The notes below the pieces were generated by a model that searched no databases, had not been told where the DNA came from, and saw only the letters and a program-made list of their open reading frames with translations. A stretch of DNA of 64,000 nucleotides, taken from assembly GCF_008084145.1 (NCBI RefSeq), contig NZ_VSDO01000002.1, positions 992,001-1,056,000 on the forward strand, given 5' to 3'. Source of the stretch: Paenibacillus faecis. GTDB lineage: Bacteria > Bacillota > Bacilli > Paenibacillales > Paenibacillaceae. The number at the start of each line of letters is the position of its first letter. Positions within the stretch are counted from its first letter, which is position 1. Of this stretch, positions 51,662-60,855 are shown piece by piece. The translations under genes were made by a program, and so were the position numbers.

Positions 51662-52582
51662 ATGGAGTGGAAGAAACTCGTACAAATCGATAAAGAATGG
51701 ATTAACAAATATTTATTAAATCAACACTTCGCGCAAGATTTTAAACTAAAAATCAGGGGCTATAGTATTAGGTTTTCTGGCAACCTATTAGACTTTAATT
51801 CTTTAGGTCTATTTACTGCGGAGTCAATCGAGAAATACGTTTATAGTTCAAAACAAATCGAAGAACTAGGAGAAAAAAGGGCATGGATTCAAGCTCAAAA
51901 GTACTTTGGGAAAAAAGATCCGAATACCGATGGTAAATATGGTGAGGTTTTACTTTTTTTACTAGTAGAGAGTGTTCTTGGCTGTCCTATGGTGGCTCAT
52001 AAGATCAAGTCACTGACTAATCCAAAGGATCAGATAAAAGGTGGGGATGGCATTTTTCTTGGTGAATATGAATATCAGAGTGGAAAGTTCCATTCTGCAT
52101 GTTTAATAGGGGAATCCAAAATAATGGATTCCTTTGCTGGAGGAATAGAAGATGCTTTTTTATCACTGGATAGGTTCCATAATGAGCTCACCTCAGCACA
52201 ATTTAGTTCAACTGAATTTATGGTTGCTAAACAAAACTTAAGTGATGATTTCGACCTTGATTCTGTTTATGATGCTATAACACCAGGTTCTGAAGAATAT
52301 CGAAGCAATATATTAGTTCATCCCATATTTATAATGTATAACACAAACGAAATAAATAATATTGAAAGACAAGCACTGACTCAAGATGAAGCCGAAGAGA
52401 TGATAAAGAAATATTTCAGTCGAAGGGGGAAAGAACACTTACGATTAATTCAAGATAAGCTGGCGAACTCAAGTAATTTACAAAAGGTATTTTTAGACTT
52501 CTTTATTATTCCTGTGCATAATGTTCAAAAATTTAGAAATACTGTATTTTATCATATTCATGGAGTAGATTATAATGGCTAG
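51662..52582 (+). CDS. hamA: Hachiman defence protein HamA (DUF1837 nuclease)
   Basis: Effector of the two-gene Hachiman antiphage system, 306 residues, DUF1837. It has the PD-(D/E)XK-type core: E95 in DGKYGEVLLFLLVESVLGCP, D129 in IKGGDGIFLGE, and E151-x-K153 in CLIGESKIMDS, which is the family's nuclease signature. In characterised systems HamA forms a complex with the helicase HamB and destroys DNA once HamB senses aberrant or phage DNA. Its end overlaps the hamB start by 8 nt, so the two are coupled. AT-rich like the rest of the island. Confidence 0.88.
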   Translation: MEWKKLVQIDKEWINKYLLNQHFAQDFKLKIRGYSIRFSGNLLDFNSLGLFTAESIEKYVYSSKQIEELGEKRAWIQAQKYFGKKDPNTDGKYGEVLLFLLVESVLGCPMVAHKIKSLTNPKDQIKGGDGIFLGEYEYQSGKFHSACLIGESKIMDSFAGGIEDAFLSLDRFHNELTSAQFSSTEFMVAKQNLSDDFDLDSVYDAITPGSEEYRSNILVHPIFIMYNTNEINNIERQALTQDEAEEMIKKYFSRRGKEHLRLIQDKLANSSNLQKVFLDFFIIPVHNVQKFRNTVFYHIHGVDYNG

Positions 52583-55235
52583 TATTTACGATAATGCTTA
52601 TTATCATGAAACATTTAATTTTATGCTTGATACGCTATTGGATAATTATATTCGTAAGCAATTAAATATTCCTTTTAGTAAAAACATTGATTTTAGTCTA
52701 TTAAGAAAAGCGGGTTGGATTGCATCTATTCTTGCTGGAAGTAACGAAGAGATTCACAAACAAAAAGCACAGACATTCGCTGTATTATTGTTTTTATATA
52801 ATACTAGTGATATCAATTTTAGTAAACTGAGCTATGTCTTATTTTCAAGAACTGGTAATTTATTGGCGACAAAATTTTTGTCTCAGCTATTTAACATAGT
52901 GCCTAATCTTCCTAACCAAGTATCCTTTAAGGAAGAGTTTGGTACATTGTTAGATTTTGAAGTTGGATTGAAACTATACGAAAACACAATAGAGTTGAAC
53001 GACGATTTCGTAATAACAACAGATTTTCAAAAGAAGTTATGGACAGCTCTTAATATTTACCAAAATGTTTCTATTTCAGCTCCAACTTCTAGTGGGAAAT
53101 CATTTATCATTCAACGCTTCATTAAGTATCAATTTGAAAATGCAGAAAATTTTTCTGTTTTATACATAGTACCTTCAAAGGCATTATTAAACCAAGTTAG
53201 TGAACAATTCAGGGCGGTTTTAAATAAATCAATACAGATTAAAACAGCATTTATAGGGGAAAACACTGATAATATAAGTGAATTTGTTCGCCAGAAACAA
53301 ATGTATGTATTAACACCTGAAAGGTGTTTGAATGCATTAAACCAAACCAGTACAGTGGAATTTTCCCCGAATTTAATCTTCATTGATGAAATTCAGAATG
53401 TAGAGGATGAAGAAGGCCGCGGCGTTCTTATGGAGTACGTACTTGGAGAATTAAGCAAGAAATGGGCAAACGCAAAAATTATAATAGCAGGGCCAAGTAT
53501 TTCTGAAAGTGATGAGTTATTCAAGGAATTGTTTAATCAGGAAAGCGAGAATGTCGAAACCTTACTCTCACCGGTGATTCAAATTAAGGCATTGGTAATA
53601 CCGGATAAACAAAGTAACCAATTGAAGCTTAAAGTCAAGTCTTTTAGTGATACAAAAGATATTACTATTCCAATCGAAGTTGATTTTGATGTGAAATCAA
53701 TTTTTGAATCGAGTCAAGGATCTATTGTTTCAAGAGTTATTTCCAATATATCAAGAGGAGAACAAAGTATTATTTATGCTCCGAGAACAGACTTCGCAGA
53801 AAAATGGGCACTAGAATCACTTAGTTTTTTTCCTTCAGTTGATTTACGCTCTATCAGTGAGTTAATTGACTTTTTAAAGGAAGAAATACATCCTCGTTAT
53901 TATCTAATTGATTGCTTAAGGAAAGGAGTGGCGTTCCATCATAGTAAATTACCAGAGTTAGTCCGAAAAGAAATAGAATACCTGTTCGATAAGGGCCAAA
54001 TTAACTACTTGTTTTGTACTTCGACCTTACTTCAAGGTGTTAACTTACCCGCCAAGAATTTGTTTTTAATTTCAGCTAGAAAACGGAGTGATAGTTTATC
54101 TCCATTTGAATTTGGTAATTTAATAGGAAGAGCAGGGAGAATTAAAGATTCGTTGTATGGTCAAATTTTTTTTATAACTAAACAAAGTGTAGATGAAATT
54201 ATTGCTCAAAAATATTTTTCTGAAAATTATCAAAAAGAAGTTATATTAGCAAGTACGAAGTCCTTCTTGAAAAAAGATTTCATCGATAAAGATTTGAAGA
54301 ATACAGAACTGGACAGCAATAAAAATAAAAATGGATATACCATTACACATTTAAGGCAGAAATATCTTGCAGGAAAAGATGAATTAAGAGATTATTTGAT
54401 CAGGAAACAAATTAATAATACTCAGATAGAGCAAGTCGTTACACAACTAGGTGAACAACTTTCAGATATAAAAGTACCCTACGAAATTATTAAGTTAAAT
54501 CCATCAGTTGATCCATTACTACAAAATAAACTCTATCTTAGAATAAAGGAAGAAGGATACCAAAACTGGGCGATAACACCTAACCCGAACTTTAATAGAA
54601 GAATAAAGAAAAATAAAATTGTGGAACATCCTTTTCAAGATTTAAGTTTCTTTTGGCAGTTTTCTATTATATGCCAAAAATTAGATGAAGTGTTTGAGAT
54701 AGGGAGAGAAACCTACTTTAAACACAATATATCTAACTTAAGTATAGGTAGTATTTCTTATTTCGGGTTTAGATGGCTTCAAAATACTGGATTTAGAGAA
54801 ATAATTGAGGATGATATTAATTTTTACGGCAATATTAGAAAGAAAATAAACCCAGATAATGTTGAAGATATTAATAATAGAATAAAAGAAGTTATGAATA
54901 TTCACTCAAAGGTAATTACTTTTACATTAGTTAAATATTTCAAAGTACTTACTGATATTCTTGAACTATTCTTTTCTGAAGATGACAGGGAGAAATACAA
55001 ATTAACGCTTTCCCTACCTGTTATGCTTGAACTGGGGACTATGGATCCTATCATGATACGAATGATTTCCTCTGGTATTAATAGAAGTGTTGCGTTACAA
55101 ATTTATCATGAATTTATTAAAGTAAATAATTATTTAGAAATTGATGTTATCAATTGGTTATATGAGAATGGTGAAAACATCAAAATAAAGCCAATATACA
55201 CAAAATATCTAAAGGATTTAGGTTTTATTCAATAG
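52575..55235 (+). CDS. hamB: Hachiman defence helicase HamB
   Basis: Superfamily 2 helicase of 886 residues. Walker A is APTSSGKS (169-176), motif Ia VPSKALLNQV, motif II FIDEIQN (about 269-275). Motif IV-V region is GVAFHHSKLP (451-460) and CTSTLLQGVNLPAK (481-494), and motif VI NLIGRAGR (515-522). This DEIQ/Ski2-like pattern with a long C-terminal helical region (about 560-886) fits HamB, the sensor and motor of Hachiman. It is made from the same transcript as HamA. The gene is intact. Confidence 0.88.
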   Translation: MASIYDNAYYHETFNFMLDTLLDNYIRKQLNIPFSKNIDFSLLRKAGWIASILAGSNEEIHKQKAQTFAVLLFLYNTSDINFSKLSYVLFSRTGNLLATKFLSQLFNIVPNLPNQVSFKEEFGTLLDFEVGLKLYENTIELNDDFVITTDFQKKLWTALNIYQNVSISAPTSSGKSFIIQRFIKYQFENAENFSVLYIVPSKALLNQVSEQFRAVLNKSIQIKTAFIGENTDNISEFVRQKQMYVLTPERCLNALNQTSTVEFSPNLIFIDEIQNVEDEEGRGVLMEYVLGELSKKWANAKIIIAGPSISESDELFKELFNQESENVETLLSPVIQIKALVIPDKQSNQLKLKVKSFSDTKDITIPIEVDFDVKSIFESSQGSIVSRVISNISRGEQSIIYAPRTDFAEKWALESLSFFPSVDLRSISELIDFLKEEIHPRYYLIDCLRKGVAFHHSKLPELVRKEIEYLFDKGQINYLFCTSTLLQGVNLPAKNLFLISARKRSDSLSPFEFGNLIGRAGRIKDSLYGQIFFITKQSVDEIIAQKYFSENYQKEVILASTKSFLKKDFIDKDLKNTELDSNKNKNGYTITHLRQKYLAGKDELRDYLIRKQINNTQIEQVVTQLGEQLSDIKVPYEIIKLNPSVDPLLQNKLYLRIKEEGYQNWAITPNPNFNRRIKKNKIVEHPFQDLSFFWQFSIICQKLDEVFEIGRETYFKHNISNLSIGSISYFGFRWLQNTGFREIIEDDINFYGNIRKKINPDNVEDINNRIKEVMNIHSKVITFTLVKYFKVLTDILELFFSEDDREKYKLTLSLPVMLELGTMDPIMIRMISSGINRSVALQIYHEFIKVNNYLEIDVINWLYENGENIKIKPIYTKYLKDLGFIQ

Positions 55236-55309
55236 CTATAGAAAGACTACACATTAAATTTGAAGGTAAGGAGCTTTTTTAACGGTATTAATAAAGAAGT
55301 TAGTTTATT

Positions 55310-55337
55310 ACGGCTCTCTTCGAAGGGCCGTTTTTTT
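55310..55337 (+). terminator. Rho-independent terminator of hamAB
   Basis: Stem ACGGCTCT/AGGGCCGT around CTTCGA, T7 tail. Confidence 0.8.
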
Positions 55338-55407
55338 ACTCGGACAGATCAAATCAATTTAAATAGCGGTAAATCTGTTATCTTTAGCATAACGAAGGGG
55401 AGATAAT

Positions 55408-55536
55408 ATGCAGCTTACAGGCTTGGCAATGCTGCGCCTGATGAAAGCAGGTCACGGCTTCGTTGGCGAAGGCGATTGGAAAACCTCGACCCTGACGCGC
55501 GTGCTGAATGTGCTAGGATATTCAGGGAAGTCTTAA
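55408..55536 (+). pseudogene. Relic of an L-arabinose isomerase gene
   Basis: The frame reads [18 protein letters not shown] then [19 protein letters not shown]. This closely resembles the central AraA segment, in which LA.QRLM..GYGFGAEGDWK..AL.R is conserved. Only about 42 residues remain. AAGGGGAG precedes the ATG, so it could be translated, but it cannot be an enzyme. It is more GC-rich than its neighbours, as expected for a piece of the host chromosome trapped in the island. Confidence 0.6.
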
Positions 55537-55766
55537 AATACTCGCATATATCATTATGGATCACTTTTACAGTATAATCGAGGACCTCTTCCTCCCAAAT
55601 CGTTTATAACAAAAAAATTAGTAATTTTTAATTCGGAAGGAATAGCATAAAATTTTATTTAAGAGCTTTCTCAGGTATTGATATCATATAACACTATTTT
55701 CATGACTGGAGGCGCTGACAAGCCTTTTAATTTAAACAATAATAATTAGCAGATAGGTGAAATATA
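55537..55766. other. Leader region of the KAP-type NTPase gene
   Basis: AT-rich, without a recognisable gene. No convincing -35/-10 pair or operator was identified. Confidence 0.4.
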
Positions 55767-58700
55767 ATGGAGAAATTTAATTATAGATTGATAAATTTTA
55801 TTGAACAAGTAATGGTAAAAGTTAATCATTTTATTTCGAAAAGCTACTTACACTTTAGTGAATTTATAGAAAATTATAAAATCGTCATTTTGTTATGTAT
55901 TTTACTGTCTGGTTTAATTTACTGGTATAAAGCCAAAAAACAGAAGAAGTTGTTAGTAAATAAATTGCAATTTATTAACTTATTAATTCATATAGTGCTA
56001 GTATGTGTATTTGGTTGCGTAATAAATCTCTCTAATATACCTAAAATAAATGAGTTATTATCCATATACTGGTCAATCGGATGGATTCTGTATCTCTTCT
56101 TTTTTATTGTGTTCATAAAAGAATTAGTTAATTATCAAAAGTCAATGAAAAAAATTATTCTGAACTTTTCTAAGGTATATTATTTTTTGGGTTTGACTTA
56201 TATTTTTACGGCATTCTCCACCAATCAGTTATATATCGTCAATGACTTATTACTGATTAGTTTATTTATTGTTGGATGGTTTATATTGCAGTTGTTGTCT
56301 CGCGAAATTGCAACTGAAAGTTTTGATAAAGTAAATGAAGAATCAGATGTTGATATTAATACATATGAACAATTGCTACCTACTCGAAAGCAGGAATTTA
56401 GTAGTTTGCTTGAAGTTTTAAGGATAAATAATTATGACGAACCCTTTGCTCTGATATTAAATGGGGATTGGGGAACAGGGAAAACTAGTCTAATAAACGT
56501 TTTGTCAAAAAAATTATCGGAGGATGGAAATTATACGATCTTCATACAACCGATGATCTTAGATACAACTGAAAAGCTAATGGAATATTTTTTTAGCCAA
56601 CTTAAAGATATATTAAGTTCCAATAGGATTTTTACAGGGAAAGATAGCCCGTTTAAGAATTATGTGAATATTATTTTTCAAACATTAAACACATTAAATT
56701 TAAAACAAGTAATAAAATTAGATAAGTTATTGGAAAGTTTGGATAATGATGAACTGAGTGATTTTAGAAAACGCAAACAATGGTTAGAAAAGGATATACA
56801 TAAACTGTTATCGAGTAAATTGAAGAAAAACAAAAGAAAGATGGGTGGTAGTGGAGATGAGGAAGATGAAACTAGGAATAAAAGTAAAATTTATATTATT
56901 ATAGATGATTTTGATAGAGTTGAAGAAGAGACTTTTAAATCTACATTAATATTTATAAAAGAACTAGTCAATTTTAAAGGTTTCAATGTTATTTTCTTGA
57001 TGGATGAGCAAAGAATAGATGGAAATAAAAAAGTAGACCGGTCTTACTTGGACAAATTTGTAAATAGAAAATTCCAGCTATCTAAAATAAACTTTCAAGA
57101 AATATTTAGCTATTTTATAAAAAATATTGGTGTAGACCAATTACGTGCAGGATTGACTCAGGAAATCAGCAATAGAATAAAGCAGAATGTAATTTATTAC
57201 ATAATGGACTTAATAAAAGATATTAGTAATAAATTAACTGACATTCAAGGGGAAATTGATTCAATAAGCAAGAAAACTAAAACTAATCAATACAATAATG
57301 ATGAACAAGTGTCCCTAGAAAAGTTAAATAATAGTAAAGGGGAAGTTGAGGATATTCTTCGGAGGTTAAATGATGGAATAACAAATATAAGGAAAGTTAA
57401 GAAAATAATTAGGGAAATAAAAGAATTGTTAATAACTATCGATCATCGAATTTCTGAACATGAAATTTTTAAATTGAATTTAAGTGGAGTAGAACGAATT
57501 GACGAAATAATTGTTAGGACCATGATACTTAAAATACTTTTCGGAGAATATGTAGATAAATTAATACAACAAGATAATGATTTTTCTAATGTTATGTTCG
57601 AAATTAAATATTTTAAGAAAAATTATTTGTTAAGTTCATTTTTTTCGGTGTTTTTTAAAAATCATATTAGTGAAGAACAAGGATTGAAAATGGATATTTT
57701 GAATGATTTTTGTAATGCAATAGTACTTAATAGATCACTCGATAAATTAAATGCGGATAAGGAAACAAATACTAAAAGAATTCTTAATAAATTGGACGAT
57801 CCGAATCATTGTTTGACCATTAATACTATTGAGGAAATAAAGGAATACTTAAAAGTGATTTCGTACAATAACTATGGAGTTGCGAGTCAGTTAGTTAACT
57901 CAAGAAGAAATAAATTAATAAAGCATATAATTGTTTTATTTGAAAAAGGAATCGTTTCCCTTATGAATCTTTTTGAGATTCTTGGAGAACCCCAAAGAAA
58001 TCCATTGATAGAAACCGATGTTTATTTTACGGAATTAAACGAAATATTAGGTAGGGATACATATTTTCAAAATGCAAAAGATAAAAATGGGAGTTATTTT
58101 TATGTTAATGAGACAACAACACCTATTTTTCTACCCTATAAAAACTATATCGTTATGATTATAAGTCTATTGAAATTGAAGGATCTATCGTACAGTTATG
58201 AAAGCATTAGTGCAGATTTGAGTGGTATTTATGAACTCAAAGAAATGGTAAAGGCAATCGGAAGGATAATTAATGAAGAGAATCTCTATATCTCGGAGTT
58301 GGACTTTTTTGATCAATGGGTTAGTAAATCAATCAACTGTATAGCTACAGAGAATAAAGATAATGAATATATTATTGAATCAATTAAATATTACCAATAT
58401 AGACTTAACGAATTTATAAGAATATATCGTTTAAAAGAGCGAATCTCAGAAAAGATTAAAAGCATTTCAGTAAAACCTATCAACAAATTTAATGGAGAGC
58501 CGTTTGCACAATCAGAAGAGGAGCTGATTTGTGAAATTCTAGAATTTCACGACTATTTTTACATTCAGAAAGAATTAATGACGTCACAGAATCTAAGATA
58601 TTTTAGTTCCTTACTTGTATTATTGGAAAGACATACAAGAAATAATAAGGTTGAAGACGAAATTATAATTAAAATGGAGGAGCTTTACCTGATTATACCC

Positions 58701-58811
58701 AAAGATGGATATGATGAAAGTTCTGAAGAACACAAAACATGGATCTGGTGTACTGTGAAGTTAGGTGTAATAACAGAAAACCAAAAATCAATTACGACCA
58801 GAACTGTATGA
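55767..58811 (+). CDS. KAP-type P-loop NTPase with N-terminal membrane segments
   Basis: Large membrane-anchored NTPase of 1014 residues. Four or five hydrophobic helices lie at about 38-54, 68-87, 99-119, 138-152 and 156-178. A KAP-family P-loop domain follows: Walker A GDWGTGKTSLI (233-243) and Walker B YIIIDDFDRVE (376-386), separated by a long insert as is usual for KAP proteins. A coiled coil is likely around 480-560. The remaining 450 residues are helical and unrecognised. Several KAP NTPases are linked to phage defence; this one lies directly downstream of HamAB with its own leader. Partners, if any, are unknown. Confidence 0.75.
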   Translation: MEKFNYRLINFIEQVMVKVNHFISKSYLHFSEFIENYKIVILLCILLSGLIYWYKAKKQKKLLVNKLQFINLLIHIVLVCVFGCVINLSNIPKINELLSIYWSIGWILYLFFFIVFIKELVNYQKSMKKIILNFSKVYYFLGLTYIFTAFSTNQLYIVNDLLLISLFIVGWFILQLLSREIATESFDKVNEESDVDINTYEQLLPTRKQEFSSLLEVLRINNYDEPFALILNGDWGTGKTSLINVLSKKLSEDGNYTIFIQPMILDTTEKLMEYFFSQLKDILSSNRIFTGKDSPFKNYVNIIFQTLNTLNLKQVIKLDKLLESLDNDELSDFRKRKQWLEKDIHKLLSSKLKKNKRKMGGSGDEEDETRNKSKIYIIIDDFDRVEEETFKSTLIFIKELVNFKGFNVIFLMDEQRIDGNKKVDRSYLDKFVNRKFQLSKINFQEIFSYFIKNIGVDQLRAGLTQEISNRIKQNVIYYIMDLIKDISNKLTDIQGEIDSISKKTKTNQYNNDEQVSLEKLNNSKGEVEDILRRLNDGITNIRKVKKIIREIKELLITIDHRISEHEIFKLNLSGVERIDEIIVRTMILKILFGEYVDKLIQQDNDFSNVMFEIKYFKKNYLLSSFFSVFFKNHISEEQGLKMDILNDFCNAIVLNRSLDKLNADKETNTKRILNKLDDPNHCLTINTIEEIKEYLKVISYNNYGVASQLVNSRRNKLIKHIIVLFEKGIVSLMNLFEILGEPQRNPLIETDVYFTELNEILGRDTYFQNAKDKNGSYFYVNETTTPIFLPYKNYIVMIISLLKLKDLSYSYESISADLSGIYELKEMVKAIGRIINEENLYISELDFFDQWVSKSINCIATENKDNEYIIESIKYYQYRLNEFIRIYRLKERISEKIKSISVKPINKFNGEPFAQSEEELICEILEFHDYFYIQKELMTSQNLRYFSSLLVLLERHTRNNKVEDEIIIKMEELYLIIPKDGYDESSEEHKTWIWCTVKLGVITENQKSITTRTV

Positions 58812-58845
58812 ATAGAATAAATTAAGCTACTTTCTTTTAAATAAG

Positions 58846-58885
58846 AGCTGTCACTCTTGGGCAAACCAATGGACAGCTCCTTTAT
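58846..58885. terminator. Bidirectional hairpin terminator after the KAP-type gene
   Basis: Stem GAGCTGTC/GACAGCTC with inner TTGG/CCAA pairing. CTTTAT follows on the plus strand and TTATTTAAAAG on the minus strand. Confidence 0.75.
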
Positions 58886-59176
58886 CCAAAGATGTGCAGC
58901 CAACACTTCGGTCTCGAAGGTTTCCGTAAGCATATAGCGATCCGTTCGTTTGACGATGTCTTGTTGAACCGAGAGATCCGGCTTCGTCTCAAAAGTATAC
59001 CGTAACACGACCCGTGTCGGTAAGGCGACCGTCTTCAAGGACTTGATCTCAGGGATCACCTGGCTAACTTGTTCCCTGAATGCCTACAATGAAGGACTGT
59101 TCAGCTCCTTGTGCGAAGTACAGCCGCTTAAAAGAACGGTCCAAACAAGTAACATCATTATTCCAATTTTCTTTAT
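58860..59176 (-). pseudogene. Broken lipoprotein gene
   Basis: On the minus strand one frame reads KKIGIMMLLVWTVLLSGCTS then HKELNSPSL-stop, continuing after the TAG as AFREQVSQVIPEIKSLKTVA, LPTRVVLRYTFETKPDLSVQ, QDIVKRTDRYMLTE and so on. A clear lipobox (LLSGC) identifies a secreted lipoprotein. It has a nonsense codon near residue 30, and the codon at the expected start is ATA (59176), about 9 nt after GGAGAGC. Its 3' end runs into the shared terminator and is undefined. Family not recognised. Confidence 0.55.
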
Positions 59177-59227
59177 GGAAATTGCTCTCCGCTCGTTATT
59201 TGAAATACCTGAAACCTCTGCCTAGGC

Positions 59228-59480
59228 TCAAGAATGAGGTGATGGCGTCGAAATGGGTCGATAGTTGATGCTGCGCCGGTCACCCCATGTCGAAATGGCG
59301 ATCCAAAAATTATCGTTCGGGTGCGGTAATATATCGTAATTGTCATCCAGCGCCATTTGTACTCATAGCTTGAAAACTTGGACAGATTGAGTATGGCGAT
59401 CGGGGAGTCAATCTTAAGGCCTGCCTTTACGAAATCGGCCGTATTGTCCAGCGTGAACGAGGCATTGCTGATAACGGCGC
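59228..59480 (-). pseudogene. Frameshifted fragment upstream of the lipoprotein relic
   Basis: Minus-strand segments SNASFTLDNTADFVKAGLKI, DSPIAILNLSKFSSYEYKW and, in another frame, ALDDNYDILPHPNDNFWIAI, STWGDRRSINYRPISTPS read as one protein broken near 59360. It ends at TGA 59230-59228 and would have been cotranscribed with the lipoprotein. Family not recognised. Confidence 0.45.
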
Positions 59481-59633
59481 AACGTTACCTTCTTGTCTTA
59501 CGCGTATTTCTCAATAGCGGATGAGAACGGCGAAGCGAATTTTGAGTACTTAGCTTCGTTTCAACAGGACGGTGAGTGGACGTGGTCATACAGTGATTAC
59601 CAAAATAAGGCGGAGGGAGTAACACTTCCTTAA
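59481..59633 (+). pseudogene. C-terminal gene fragment
   Basis: Plus-strand frame NVTFLSYAYFSIADENGEAN, FEYLASFQQDGEWTWSYSDY, QNKAEGVTLP-stop at 59631. It has no start (upstream stop at 59472), so only the tail of an unknown gene remains. Confidence 0.4.
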
Positions 59634-59673
59634 TGGACGGTAAAGGACAACAGTCTCATAATCCACCTTTTAC

Positions 59674-59710
59674 AAAAGAACTGCGGCTGAAACCCTTCCG
59701 CAGCTCTTTA
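59674..59710 (+). terminator. Rho-independent terminator
   Basis: Stem AACTGCGG/CCGCAGCT region (CTGCGG/CCGCAG core) followed by CTTTATT. Confidence 0.65.
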
Positions 59711-59788
59711 TTGACCTTGTTTAATCTACTCGTCATACTTAAGGCCAATATAAATTGGAAGATACTAAACATAAATATAGGAGGAAAA

Positions 59789-60040
59789 ATGGAAAAAATA
59801 AACTACTTAGAATCTAGAGCTTCAAGTCGGTATGATGACTATGATCCTGAGCAAGATAGAAATAAAAACACGAAATTTGCTGATCTAATCATTGATGGCA
59901 GATCACTTTATCAAATGCTCAAGAAGTACGATATGGTTCCGTGTCTCGGATGGGGGAGTGAAGAGAATCAAAGACAAATGATTGATTACTTTTTAATTGA
60001 AGCATTATATTTTAAGTGCAAAACTATGAAAGTGCGATAA
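59789..60040 (+). CDS. Small protein of unknown family, possibly truncated
   Basis: Frame of 83 residues from ATG 59789 behind a strong AGGAGG. The recognisable core is FADLIIDGRSLYQMLKKYD then MVPCLGWGSEENQRQMIDYF. This looks like a conserved domain, but the sequence stops soon after it (EALYFKCKTMKVR), so the original gene may have been longer. It may be an immunity-type protein; I cannot name the family. AT-rich, within the island. Confidence 0.5.
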   Translation: MEKINYLESRASSRYDDYDPEQDRNKNTKFADLIIDGRSLYQMLKKYDMVPCLGWGSEENQRQMIDYFLIEALYFKCKTMKVR

Positions 60041-60223
60041 ATAATACATATGGAACTGCAGGGATTTAATAACATACTATTGAGCTTTCTCGAAGAAGCC
60101 AGAGACTGCACCCAACAATGCATTCACGCTTCGGAGTCGGCAAAACCGTCTTTTGGTCCGTAAGAAGGAGTTCGAATAGTTGGATACGGGAACGTTTGCC
60201 GAAATTCAATTAGAGGTGAGAAC

Positions 60224-60757
60224 ATGAATAAAACATTTATTGAGAATAGATTGAAAAATGCATTAAAAAGACTTTACTATTTTGATCATGAAATTATTTC
60301 CAATAATTCACATGAAAGATCGATAACTCATCGGCTAGCAATTCACTTGGGAGAAGTGTTTTATGAAGGGTGGGATATCGATGTTGAGTACAATAGAAAC
60401 CTTGGAGACATGAAGAAAATAGATGTAAACAATAAGCTTGCTCAAAGACTAAAGAGCAAAATTGATAACCATGAAGATATTATAACTGGGCGTAGATCCG
60501 TCTATCCTGACATTATAGTTCATCGAAGAAATTCTACCGATAATCTATTGGTTGTTGAAGTTAAGAAGATGAATGTTTCAGAGCAGCTTGAACAATATGA
60601 TATCGATAAACTAAAAGCATATATTACTGAAGAAACGTTGGAATATCGATTTGCTGCTTTTATTAAAATAGGTGATCCAGAAGATAATCCCAGATATGAT
60701 TATAAAGTTATATCAAGAGAGGAATGGTTAACTCAAGGGGAATTGAATCTCGGCTAA
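60224..60757 (+). CDS. PD-(D/E)XK-like nuclease-fold protein, 177 residues
   Basis: Small protein with a likely PD-(D/E)XK core: an early acidic residue in LGEVFYEGWDIDVEYNR, then Asp in YPDIIVHRRN and the E-x-K of LLVVEVKKMN (about residues 120-132), followed by a helix and a strand (FAAFIKIGDPED). This is the order expected for a restriction-endonuclease-like fold. ATG at 60224 follows GAGGTGAG. The gene is AT-rich and is the last of the island. A DNA-cleaving defence role is inferred; no partner domain is fused. Confidence 0.65.
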   Translation: MNKTFIENRLKNALKRLYYFDHEIISNNSHERSITHRLAIHLGEVFYEGWDIDVEYNRNLGDMKKIDVNNKLAQRLKSKIDNHEDIITGRRSVYPDIIVHRRNSTDNLLVVEVKKMNVSEQLEQYDIDKLKAYITEETLEYRFAAFIKIGDPEDNPRYDYKVISREEWLTQGELNLG

Positions 60758-60811
60758 CATTAGATTCAAGTGGTGGAGCCTTAAGGCCCCCTGGTTCAAA
60801 TTGATACTTAT

Positions 60812-60855
60812 TAATGCTCCGTAACTCCAGTTGAGTTTGGGGCTTTTTTATTTTG
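60812..60855 (+). terminator. Rho-independent terminator at the island's right end
   Basis: Nested stem GCTCC..GGGGC and AACTC/GAGTT followed by T6ATTTTG. From here to 61010 no gene is seen. Confidence 0.7.
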
